From contig OW285191.1 of NCBI GenBank assembly GCA_935421135.1, forward strand, positions 5,837,504 through 5,901,503: 64,000 nt of DNA. The letters run 5' to 3'. The translations under genes and the position numbers were made by a program. Under the pieces are notes generated by a model that was not told the DNA's origin, did no database searches, and worked only from the letters and a program-made list of their open reading frames with translations. The stretch's first letter is position 1, and each line of letters begins with the position of its first letter. This DNA comes from Bugulina stolonifera. Its lineage: Eukaryota > Bryozoa > Gymnolaemata > Cheilostomatida > Bugulidae. This document shows, piece after piece, positions 53,744 to 64,000 of the stretch.

Positions 53744-55658
53744 ATGTCATCACTTTTCTATCTACATGTATATGTTTGTCTTCAGGCAGCTACTGTCATG
53801 ATAGGTGTTTCAGTAAGTTAGACATATACCTCATATTATTGCTTTTATATTCTACAAAATATGTACATTGTATAACGAAAGCAAGAGTGCTAAAAGCCAT
53901 TTAGAATGGTATGCCAACATTTCTACCTTAGTTTTATCTACATTGTACTATGTTTTCTTCAGTACTTTTCATATCACTTTGTATAATGGAGTAAACAAGC
54001 TGCCAGTTACAACCCCATGTAAATATATATACCATTATGCCCCTACATGCTTTTATGTGCGTTTCCTAGCTAGGCAGATTTTATTGTGACCATTTCAAGT
54101 GAAAAATATGTACATGCAAGCTGGATGGCAGTTTGCAACATTGTTAAATAATTGTAATTGGAATAATTGGATAACTTTCATATACACTAAGGTATTACGC
54201 TAACTCCCAATATATCCAAGTTAGTCTTTAGGTGTACTAGCACACATATATGCTTAACATTCTAGATCATATCTGCCCAGTCAGAAGAGCAGCTATTCAA
54301 GAGAGTAGACAACTCTACACTCAACTCTACATCAGATATATTTACTGTGTCTGGAATCAGATCAGATTTACAATGTATGGACTTGTGTGTTCAGAAGACT
54401 AACTGTAAGACTGTAGCCTATGATCCTAAGAATAAGACTTGTCAATTGTCTGATTTAATTTCAGTTAGCAATGTTGTTGGATCAGAGGCTAGAAGAAGAG
54501 TTTACGAAGGTAGTCTATATTTATAATATAATGATATAAGGTATATCTATAAAATTCAGAGTTATTGTAATCATAAAAACTAGTATCTGCTAAACACTAT
54601 TATTAGATTTACCAGACTTAAGGCAGCATATTGCCTCTCTGCTTTCATAGTGTAAAAATGCAAAGTCTTTCTAGTAAGAATAGTCCGTAAATTAGCCGGA
54701 GATCAAACACAATCGTACATATTCAAGCTAATTACATCTCTATACAAGAGCCGCATTTGTTTTATTTTAGCTTTATCATGTCCGGAAAATTACTTTTACC
54801 ATCTACACTCAGATACCTGTATTAGATTAGTGAGAGAAAGTTTATCTTGGAATAAAGCCAAGAAAAGTTGTGCCGCTGCTGGAGAAATTCTAATAAATCT
54901 TGATACCATAGAAGCTTCAAAGTGGCTGAGGAATTACTTTGAGTCACAGAATATGGAAGGAGGTCCAAACTCTTTAGGTATGTTGAATTGGTATCCGTTT
55001 TGGTTGCATGCTTTACTCTGGTACCTCTACTGAGTTTTTGCTACTGTACTTGTGTGTCACTATCCTTTTTTTATTTTGTCCCCAATAATAGGAGTTTGAA
55101 CTGCCCTTCTAGATAAAAAATAACATAACATAAAAGCTGCAGAATAATATAATAAATCAACATACTTATTTAACCTGCTCCATGCAACAAACATGACTCT
55201 TCTTCGAGAACATTAGTATCAAATCATGTGTGTAGCAAGTAATACAATTGTACATGTGTATAGCAAACTACATGTACATGTAGACATTGATTAATGATCT
55301 TGTAGAGTTTGTAGAACTGGTTATATTTCTCATCACAGTGATGACTGTGCTTACAATGTAAATGTATATCATTTGGTCTGGTGCCTAAATAGCTGTAGCT
55401 ATTAAATATATTTTACCATATTCATTATTTTTAGGGACGGACAGATTTCTTTGGATTGGTGGAAGATGCATAAACGGTACCAATGAGTTTGAATGGTATG
55501 GCAGCAATGACACTAAAACACAGATTTCAACATCTGATTGGGCTATTGGGGAGCCAAGCTCCAACACAGGATGCTGCGTCGCAATGAAAGTTGCAAATGG
55601 ATGGAATGACAAGAAATGCAGTTATAAATTTTGGTTTCTCTGTGAAGCAACTCCATAG
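53744..55658 (+). CDS. CTL4: secreted PAN plus C-type lectin domain protein
   Basis: Exons 53744-53812, 54266-54509, 54771-54977 and 55435-55658 give 247 aa with intron phases 0, 1 and 1. Exon 1 encodes a hydrophobic leader (MSSLFYLHVYVC...). Exon 2 (244 nt) is the PAN module with LQCMDLCVQKTNCKTVAYDP. Exons 3-4 form the lectin domain: CPENYFYHL, CIRLVRESLSWNKAKKSC, EASKWLRN, FLWIGGRC, WAIGEPSS, CCVAMKV, GWNDKKC, FWFLCE. The WND triad of calcium site 2 is kept, while the usual EPN is EPS, so calcium-dependent sugar binding is possible but uncertain. Exon 4 is nearly identical to CTL3, pointing to recent duplication or conversion. The upstream region differs from CTL1-CTL3. Confidence 0.88.
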
Positions 55659-56494
55659 TGACTGATTATTTATATGATGTACCAGTAACAAAGTTAGAAG
55701 TTTATAAGGTCTCTCGATTGTGTACTGAATAAGTAATATTTTGGAGATTTGATCTCTGCTTTACCAGTTTGCTGCAATAGATAGCGGTTTTTTCACTTGT
55801 TATACAACAGGAAGTAAGCCAATTAATGTGACTTGTGACTGCATGTATTAGCGAATTAGAAAATATTAGCATGCATTAGACAAAAACATTGTTGTTGTTT
55901 TCTTGAACTGTTAATAAACTTAAATTGTCGTGCAAATTGTCAGGCCAAGGTTCTTGGGCTTTCTGTCAGGCCAAGGTTCTTGGGCTTTCTGTCAGGCCAA
56001 GGTTCTTGGGCTGTGGGATTCATGAATAGAGATCAATAGTGTGATACTAGATATTATTCAATATTAATTGTATTTGCAAAATAAAATTAAATGTAAACTT
56101 TTAAACCACTTAAGTAAGCTTAGGAATAATTTTAGTCAACTAATTGTTGTCTATTTGATATGCCAGCAAATATATTTATTCAAAAACCCTAGGGCATTAT
56201 GCATAATTGTTGCTATTTGACCCAATTTTGTAAATATAGGCTTAAATTATTAAACATGTACAAATGTTAATGTTGATATAGCATCCAAATTAAACATACA
56301 TGGAGCTTTCTTGAGATGTTTGATGAGTTGAATTTATAGGTTCAGTAAACACGTGTGTATAAGAAAATTTCTGAAGTGGCACTCAGCTTTGTTCTGTGTA
56401 ATTGCTAGTATAAATTTATTTTATTGCTGAGATACAGATGCGCTGAGAAGGTCTGATATTTTTACTCAAATAATATTTAATCATATGGGAAAGA
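55659..56494. other. CTL4-CTL5 intergenic stretch
   Basis: No gene. It includes the CTL4 3' flank that matches the CTL3 3' flank, a 26-bp triplicate repeat, and the start of the segment duplicated at 51685-52030. Confidence 0.5.
55939..56013. repeat. 26-bp tandem repeat, three copies
   Basis: The unit GTCAGGCCAAGGTTCTTGGG plus CTTTCT begins at 55939, 55965 and 55991. The first two copies are identical and the third is identical up to its last bases. Confidence 0.92.
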
Positions 56495-59400
56495 ATGAAG
56501 CTGCTCTCACTGATTCTGATCATGATTTTCACACTGGTAGGTTTGTAAGGTGACCATAGTTGCAACATAATATTAATATGTTCAGTTATTTGCTAAAACT
56601 TTTTGTTCATGACACCATGTTGAACTACATGTGTTTTACAGTGGTAAATATATTAAGATGTTAGTGTCGGTACAAGTAGTTTAACGATGAATTAATTTAA
56701 AAAAATATATTTATCTTATTTTTTTGTAAAATTTAGTGACAGTAGTTCTGCTATCATCAATATTTCTAAATAATCAATTTTCCTCTGATGTTAAAAATAG
56801 ACTGTTACCGAAATATTTGCAAACAACGATAGATAAAAGTGGTGAATATATTTTACTAATACAAAATTGTATGCCTGGGAATTAAGCTTTACTCCCTAGA
56901 ATAATGTAAAGAATTTGCTTATAGGCCTAAGCTAAGCCAAATAGTCTATTTTTTGGCTGGATTAAAAGCACAGTTCACGGTAGCAAATAAATGAGTTCAG
57001 TTTCCACAAAATGAGTCTATATGCGTCGTGCGTCCAACTAGCAATTATTTTTCTAAAATGCGTCTGCAGGTTCATTAGATGTCCTAGATGGTCAGTGTGC
57101 CTGAAGATATTTAATACTCACTGTTGTCTAATATTTTAATGGGTATGTAGCCTCAGTCCACTTCAGCACTGAACAATATTTTAATTCTCAGGCATGCATA
57201 TTTAGATTAAGATTTAAGTTTAGGATCCGCATAAGAAATCCCACAAAAAATTCATTCATTGCTACCAATTTCACTTAGCTTTACACAGAAAAAGAAAGTT
57301 TAATTATTCATACATAATGCACAGCTCACTTTAAAAAAAACTGTATAATAATTTAAATTGTTGCGACTTCATACGACATAAAGTCCTATTTTAAAAGAGT
57401 GTGAGATTATTGTAGTTTACTAAAGACATTGAGGCAGCAGAGATGGTGGAACAGACGTTTAAGAAATTGACCAATCACATCATTCCATTCCAAGATTACA
57501 CGACTGTTGCATCAGGAATCAGATCACCATTGCAATGTATGAGTCTGTGTGCTGAGGAAACTAACTGTAAGACAGTGGCATACTTCCCTGAAGATGCATA
57601 TTGTATGCATTCAGTACTTTTACCAGTTGCGGTAGATAATGTTGAGGATGGTTCCATAATCTACGCAAGACATCTGGGTAATTATTTATTTGTTTATTAT
57701 CTTTTCATATTATTACATTGTAAGGGCGCTTTCGGCATCAATGCGATGGAAGAGCAAATAATACGATGGGGTACGATGGAATAAATTTTCTAATAATGCG
57801 ATGGAAATAATAATAAAAGAATAATAAAAATAATATTGCATTATTGAATATTCACCGTATTTTTATCGCATTAATTTAAATAAAAGTCACACATTAATGC
57901 GATGGATGTTGTTATTTTTCACGTATTATTGCCGAACACCTCTTAATTATGAGAAAGGCTAGGCTGGGAATTTCTAAATGAGCTCCAATAATAAAGTCAG
58001 TCAGATTACTTTAGATTACCATCAGTTAGAGAACAAACCTTACAAATAATCCTACATAGCTCACTACTCAGCATTTTAAAATTCTATTTGAATGTTACAG
58101 AAATATCTGCAACTTGTTGGTTGTTGGTTCACTTGGTATCAAAATTAATCTTTGATCTACAAGTCGTAACATTCAGTCCACATGTAAATAGTGTACGTTT
58201 GTATACAGCAGTCAAATCTAGCGAAGGGATCTTCATGCAAACGAATTTACCTGCATAGTATTGCGCATTTACCACATTGACATCTATAATTCTATTGATC
58301 GATCAGATCATTATGTAATAGGTTGAAGAAAGCAGTGATATTGGTCTCAATTGCTTTCGGCATTGGTTATTGATAACAAATATTATTATTATTTTAATAA
58401 TTTATTTGATGCATTCCCGAACGCCATCGCATTTTTTATTACAATGCGATCCATTACCGAACGGCCCCGTATAATCCATCGTATAATCCATTATAATACA
58501 TTAAATGAATATAATGCGATGTAGCCGAATGCACCCTAAGTTAAAAAAGAATTTATTTTGCGATTTTTGAAAGTAGAATTCAAAATGATGATAAAAGAAT
58601 GATAAAAATTGGTTAAACGAAGCAAAATGATAAAAATTAAGAATAATCTTCTAAATTAGGAATTAGACACTAAAATTTCAGATTAAATATTATCCCTCTT
58701 GCCATTTGAATAATGGTAAGTTAGAGGATGTAAAGTTCTACAATACTATTGAAATCATATTTTATAAATTACATGTAGATTGAACTTACATGGGAATTGA
58801 TTTTGCCCATTGTAGCTTACAATTAAAATACTATGTACATTTGCATTTGCTGCTAGTTTAAATTGTAGGTAGCAACAGATATAAACAATAGTATGGATAG
58901 CGCAAAACTTACTGTAGGTCTACTAAATACATGTTTTTATAATGGTTAGATGTTTTCCACCCGCTTTAATCAGAAAAGAAAGTCCAGAAATTTTCACTCT
59001 TAAAAGCGTCCTTAAATATGTAGTTTTATTTCTGACAATCTGTAAATGTAATTTTTATGATTGAAATAGAGTATTTGATTTTATATCTTCAATTGTTTTC
59101 ACCCTGTTTTATAGCCACCCTTTGAGTATTTCTGGCACATTTTGCGCATTAATTAAAATAGTAGCAGGCCGAGGTCAAACGTACATGCCATTGTCAAATA
59201 ATGCACTAGGCGACTTCATGAACTAAAATGTATTATTGAATCTATCCCTCAAAATTAATTCAAGTTCTTTTAGTGCCCTGCTACATGTTGGGTTGTAATG
59301 GATGTTTTGAGCTAGTCATTGAGATTAAACCTGCAGTCTACATGTATATAACATTTATGGTAATACAAGCATGTAGGTACATGTGTGTATATATTAGTAG

Positions 59401-60393
59401 CATCTGAAATTTGTTGTTCCTGATTTGTACAAAAAAATATACACTGCATGCCTTTCATACTTCGTGTTCTCTCACAACATTATCCATGTGGTTATGTTGT
59501 AGAATCATGCCCCAAAGGCTATTTCTACAACCTCGAGTCCCAGACATGCTTTAGATTTATCAGTTCTCCAGTTTATTGGCAGCAGGCACATGATAACTGT
59601 ACTGCTGCAGGAGAATACCTGCTGACATTTGGTGATGGTAATGAGGCTTCAGAGTGGCTCAGAGAGTTTATGCAGCATCAGTATGACAAGGGAGTAGGCT
59701 ACGAAGGAACATTGTACTTGCAGTACTTGTATTGTACTATAATTTTGTACAAAGTAGCTTCTTGCTTTACATTATTTTTGTTCGATATAACCACTGTCTT
59801 TGCCACTTTAATTGCCCTGTTCTTCTTTTCCTACATATTTCTAGATCCTTCCATTACATCTACAGTCACATAGTGTTTACTTAGGAGTATATTGTATAAA
59901 GTCAACATTGGCACTGAGTGTGTTGTACTTGCAGTTGAACATTTGGTATTCACCATTTTCTAGTGATTCCCGGTTTCTGCTTTTAACAAAGAGAAAGACA
60001 GAACAAGCAAGCAGTATTTCAGCAATATTTCTACTTCCACCGTTTTAAACAATTTGTGATTTCTGGTGATTTGACCATGGGTTCACATGCACATTCTTGT
60101 TAGATAGAGTTCTATAGTAGTTTTATGTCTATACAATGTACATTACATATTATCTTGTGACAGAGTGGAATAAACCCGTATGGATAGGAGGACAGCGGAA
60201 GGTATCTGGAGGAAACTTCACATGGGATGGAATCGCAGATGGTGAAGTTTCGTTAACAGATGGGATAAGTGACTGGAGTACCGGAGAGCCCAGCTCTCTT
60301 GAGAATTCTATGGCTCTGAGAGCTGATGGATGGTTTGACACAAGTGGCTCTAATCTGACTAACTACATGTGTGAGATGAAGCTGATGGTTTGA
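56495..60393 (+). CDS. CTL5: diverged secreted PAN plus C-type lectin domain protein
   Basis: Exons 56495-56536 (leader MKLLSLILIMIFTL), 57434-57677 (PAN, again exactly 244 nt: LQCMSLCAEETNCKTVAYFP), 59503 to about 59693 (CPKGYFYN, CFRFISS, YWQQAHDNCTAAGEYL, EASEWLREF) and about 60166-60393 (PVWIGGQRK, WSTGEPSS, DGWFDTSG, NYMCEM). The exon 3 to 4 junction is uncertain: GTAGGC at 59694 to an acceptor at 60165 keeps frame, giving about 234 aa. Two canonical cysteines of the long-loop disulfide are absent (MALRADGW and TSGSNLTN instead of the C-containing forms in CTL1 and CTL4). This is the most diverged member, with large introns. Confidence 0.78.
57722..58538. mobile_element. ~0.8-kb hAT-like MITE in CTL5 intron 2
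   Basis: The left end AGGGCGCTTTCGGCATCAAT and right end (inverse) AGGGTGCATTCGGCTACAT are imperfect inverted repeats. The interior repeats AATGCGATGG / ACGATGG motifs near both ends, probably subterminal. No clear 8-bp target duplication. No coding capacity. Confidence 0.6.
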
Positions 60394-62003
60394 ACTTATT
60401 GGAATTGCGTTGCTAAGGGAATTTCTAAGATAAGTTCATTATCTGTTAGCGTTAGCCTATAAGTAGAGTAGTACTCCGTTATATTGTTTTAAAACAAAAA
60501 AAAAAATACATGTAATTTTTAAACTTTTTTTCTATAATCACTATTTAGACAGTCATGATGTTGGCAATGAAACGTGTTTTCAGCATAAAAAGCCAATTTA
60601 GATAGTTTATATTTCAATGAAACGTTCTACTCTGCATTGTACATTTACATTTACTAGTAATATTTTATGCAGTTGTAATTTTATAATATTATTGTCTCTA
60701 CGATATACAGTTATACACTATCTACTTCCCAACATAAATTACGTTGTAACAACGATCTAAGGTCTATCCATTTAAACTCAAATTTCTATCCATAAAAATA
60801 ATATTTTGATGTAAGGCTAGCCTATTGAATTTCTTATTGTAAGCTGTTGCTTAGCTGCCTTAAAATAAAAATACTTTAACTGTATCTGCTACTTATGTAT
60901 TGTACACACTATTAGTTCAATAAAACCTTTTTTAAATTGATGATGGAAGTAATATGGCTGTTTATTGATTCCTGGCTTGACGCATGTGGAATGCCTTCTG
61001 TCCATAGTTACGTGTAGGATACTGCAAACAGTCAAACAAATTGTTTATTTATTAAACAATCAATTATGGATAAACATACACATACAGCAGATATGGCCTT
61101 TCAATGCTTCTCTAACCAGATGAATATAATGATGATATTCAGGTACAAGCAAGAAGTATTTCAAGTGAGGGTGGGGAGAGGTGCAAGCAATGACTACTAT
61201 AATTGCTAAGATTGATTTTGAGAAAATGCCAACATTGAACTAAATTTGGGACAAAATCATAACATGGAACAGAAAGAAGAGCACAGTACTAATACATGTA
61301 CATTAAGAACTTGAACACTACATGTGCATTCATGGTGCAGGCTCCGATTAAAATTTGCTAATAAATATTAATCACTTCCCATGACGTTGTGTCTTCAAGG
61401 GTACTGAATCTTTACCAGCCAGTTTATATCCAAAAATTTCCTGATGTTTGGCAACATTCCAAAAAGACGATTTGCTGTCAATGTACATTGTTATGGTAGA
61501 TTATCTTAATACCAAATGCATGCTATAATCTGAAAATTACACAACGTCATGGTTTATTCCTGTTACTGTTACCTAACTAACTGTATATTCTAAAAACTGT
61601 GCTGTACCTTATTAGTACGTAGTATACATACATTGTATTATGGTATATATATCACAACATTGGAACATACAATATGTAAATACATCATTGTATAACAATT
61701 ACAATTTCCAATATTTTAATTGTGCTGAGTTTCAATCCATACGCAGACCAGTTGTACCTCATGGACTCCGCTGTGCCGATATAAATGTATCTTTCCGTTG
61801 ATTACTAGTAGCACACCCATGTCATTCCAATACAGCTAATATACAAATATTATAGTAGTATATTGATGCCATTTGATACTTGGCCTAATGCAATGTGAAT
61901 CGCTACTCTATATTTATATGATGACATTTATTGGAATTAGTATTACACATTGTATTATTAGGTGTTAGGGGTTTGGCCATTTTTATATAGTGATGTATTT
62001 TTA
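60394..62003. other. Stretch downstream of CTL5 without recognised gene
   Basis: AT-rich, no frame with a domain. It contains the CTL5 3' region with AATAAAA near 60920 as a possible polyadenylation signal. Confidence 0.45.
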
Positions 62004-62098
62004 GGTTGCTTAGCTGGTGTAGTGGTAGCATGTTCTGTTCACTGTGCTAGGCAGTTAGGTGGCGTAGAAGCCCGGGTTCAAACCCCAGTCAGAGACTG
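62004..62098 (+). ncRNA. tRNA-derived SINE head or tRNA pseudogene
   Basis: Contains pol III-type control boxes: A-box-like TAGCTGGTGTAGTGGTAGCA (about 62011-62030) and a good B box GGTTCAAACCC (62075-62085). The spacing is longer than in a normal tRNA and the outer ends do not pair as an acceptor stem, so a functional tRNA is unlikely. A tail follows with TATTACACATTGT repeats, as in SINEs. Confidence 0.55.
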
Positions 62099-62164
62099 TT
62101 TTTTTCATGGATTTGAAACAAGTCTCTGACTCCTCAAAAATAATTACCTTCTGAAAATACATCA

Positions 62165-62290
62165 ATGTATTATTAGCATTACACATTGTATTATTAGTAT
62201 TACACATTGTGTTATTAGTATTACACACTGCATTATTACATTGTAGTATTACACATTGTGTTATTAGTATTACACATTGTATTATTATGC
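62165..62290. repeat. ~21-bp tandem repeat downstream of the SINE-like head
   Basis: Five or six units of TATTACACATTGTGTTATTAG with substitutions and one partial unit. A single unit also lies upstream near 61943-61960, so the SINE-like segment may have inserted into this array. Confidence 0.8.
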
Positions 62291-62567
62291 TAATCTTATA
62301 GGTTTCATGCCCCAGTTCAAAATCTTCTGCACATTATAAGCAAATGTGCTGAACAGAGTTGAAGAGGCAAATAGGAGAATAGGATAAGTTAAATATGTGA
62401 AAACCCATGAGTGGAATATTTGAGAGTAGGTCACATGACTGTCTCCCCAAATGGAGGATGCATGTTCAGAGTGTGCAATCATATAGTACATGCTTGAGCA
62501 TTGATAGTAGAAGTTATAAGGCATGTTAGGACATTGTGCGTGTAAGCTAGATAAATTGCAATATTGT

Positions 62568-62865
62568 CAGTGGTCAAAGTCTAAGAAAAGAGGTGGGGGT
62601 CTCTAGGGTAGCAGAGGCTGGAGAGTCGAGTCTGGGAGGGGCGTCTGAGCGCCCTCCTGGAAATTGGAAACTTTATCAAAATTAGACACCGAAAAATCCA
62701 AGAACTTCAGGTTAAAATGTGGTCCAAGATCTTAAGCTAAAGTATGGTTCAATTAGTATCATTATTATAATAGTAATCTGCAGGGGGGTCTATCAGTCTA
62801 AGAGACTCCCTGAAATTTATGGTGGGGGACTGCGTCCCTCGCGACCTGCCTAACTTTGACCACTG
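62568..62865. mobile_element. ~300-bp hAT-type MITE
   Basis: Ends CAGTGGTCAAAGTCTA and TAACTTTGACCACTG are inverted with one mismatch, typical of hAT ends. It has GC-rich interior blocks (GGGAGGGGCGTCTGAGCGCC). No convincing 8-bp target duplication. Non-coding. Confidence 0.7.
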
Positions 62866-63429
62866 AATGTAGAACAGCAAGAAAAATTGTATTTGCTCAG
62901 TACTACACAGGCGCCATACCGCTCAGCTGTATTATATTATATTGAATTATGTTATATTTATATCTCTCTAAATCATTCTAAGCATTGGAAAATTCCTAAA
63001 ATCAATATTAAAACCAAACAGTGCTTCTCTTTATAAATTATAAATAACGATGTGTATTGTTGCATTATTTCATCCATCTACACGTAGTTTTGGTAAAGTA
63101 TACAATCTTACACGTAGTATTTGTATGCCACCCCCTCTACCACTGCAGTGTTCTGACTGCCACCCCTGCTAATTATCATCAGTTCTGTTTACTTACATTG
63201 GATTACTAAACTAATGGCCACTGTCGATATGTACTACTTCTAAACAGTATGCAAGATATGGCCACAGGCTCTAGTCATTGTATTGTATTCAGTTGTTGTG
63301 CCAAGGTATTGCAATAATATAATATATTTCACATTGACCTGCAGCAGCATTTTGGATGATTTCAGGAGATGGCTGGTTATCAGACTGGGAAGGAGGAGGG
63401 GGTCAGGTGTGACAGTATTAATGTTGGTG

Positions 63430-63530
63430 CTGATGAAGACAGTTTTTCAAATGGATTTGTGTGTTCAGAAGACTAACTGTAAGACTGTATAGCCTATGAT
63501 CCAAAGAATAAAAAATAGCAGGCATTTAAG
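63430..63530 (+). pseudogene. PAN exon fragment (CTL6 remnant)
   Basis: About 75 bp nearly identical to the CTL4 PAN exon (ATGGATTTGTGTGTTCAGAA, then CTAACTGTAAGACTGTA), with a 2-bp TA insertion that shifts the frame right after CKTV, and loss of homology near 63520. It precedes a copy of CTL4 intron 1, the reverse of normal gene order. Broken and rearranged. Confidence 0.8.
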
Positions 63531-63589
63531 CTGTGCACCTATGCATACCTAATGTGTCTGAGATCCTCAAGCTTTGCTTCCTGTTCTTT

Positions 63590-63890
63590 CTATTTCATAT
63601 TGTTGCTTTCATATTCTACAAAACTTTTACATTGTATAACTAAAGCAGAAGTGCTGAAAGCCATTTAGAATGGTATGCCAACACTTCTACCTGAGTTCTA
63701 CCTGATATATTGTCTTCAGTACTTTATGTAAAGAAAGTGGCCAGTTATGACCTCATGAAAATATATATTTGCGATGATGCCCCTACATGCTTTTATGTGC
63801 GTTTCCTAGCTGGGCAGATTTTATTGTGACCATTTTAATCGATAAATATGTGCATGTAAGCTGGGTGGCAGATTGCAATATTGTTAAGGT
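63590..63890 (+). repeat. Duplicate of CTL4 intron 1
   Basis: Matches 53835-54150: ATTCTACAAAA, ACATTGTATAAC-AAAGCA, AAAGCCATTTAGAATGGTAT, GCCCCTACATGCTTTTATGT, GCAGATTTTATTGTGACCAT. In CTL4 this lies between the leader and PAN exons, so a further CTL-like exon could lie beyond the window edge. Confidence 0.75.
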
Positions 63891-64000
63891 TATGTAACTG
63901 GGGTTCTCAAAAATAAAATTCTTTTTAACACTATATAGGCATTACTACCTGGAAAGGCATAAGAAAAAAATTGGGAAAGTCTAAGAAATATTTTTCAAGT

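Noticed and set aside
62004..62098. Functional tRNA gene
   Set aside because: A and B boxes are present but the arm spacing is too long and the ends do not pair; the tail looks SINE-like.

Overview
The window is AT-rich metazoan nuclear DNA: spliceosomal introns with GT/AG borders, LTR retrotransposons, DNA transposons and MITEs. Secreted PAN plus C-type-lectin proteins, an IkB-like ankyrin gene and very frequent TACATGTA palindromes suggest a marine invertebrate. A demosponge is a reasonable guess, but nothing here fixes the species.

Layout. 1-4.7 kb has no recognisable gene, only a 9-bp minisatellite and small duplications. 4723-12552 is a complete but coding-dead Ty3/Gypsy element on the minus strand (1692-bp LTRs, 5-bp target duplication). 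15162-19596 is a second, compact Gypsy element with one uninterrupted 1290-codon Gag-Pol frame. From 21.5 kb to the end lies a cluster of PAN plus C-type-lectin genes, here CTL1-CTL5 and a fragment, all plus strand and sharing a four-exon plan. CTL1 (21526-23585), CTL4 (53744-55658) and CTL5 (56495-60393) look intact. CTL2 (25634-26946) is a pseudogene: a 319-bp solo LTR sits in exon 3 and the 3' part is lost. CTL3 (36571-48640) is split in exon 4 by a 9.1-kb transposon-like unit.

Between CTL2 and CTL3 an 8.2-kb unit (27157-35369) is bounded by 101-bp terminal inverted repeats and TTAA on both sides. Nested in it is a PIF/Harbinger transposon (29434-33999) with a five-exon, 394-aa transposase that appears intact and a divergent MADF-type partner gene.

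The most unusual object is 39396-48480. It is flanked by a perfect 8-bp target duplication (TGGCAGCA) and has about 710-bp terminal inverted repeats built largely of GC-rich trinucleotide runs. Inside are subterminal repeats and two divergently transcribed spliced genes separated by a 1.6-kb minisatellite. One gene encodes a 334-aa ankyrin protein with an IkB/Cactus-like layout, including an N-terminal ESGxxS phosphodegron-like motif. The other encodes an unrecognised protein of about 526 aa with a Cys/His-rich segment and a Ser/Thr-rich duplicated region. I see no transposase. It looks like a non-autonomous or unclassified element carrying host-like immune-signalling cargo, inserted recently into a lectin gene.

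All coordinates, splice sites and domain calls come from reading the sequence; no database search was run.
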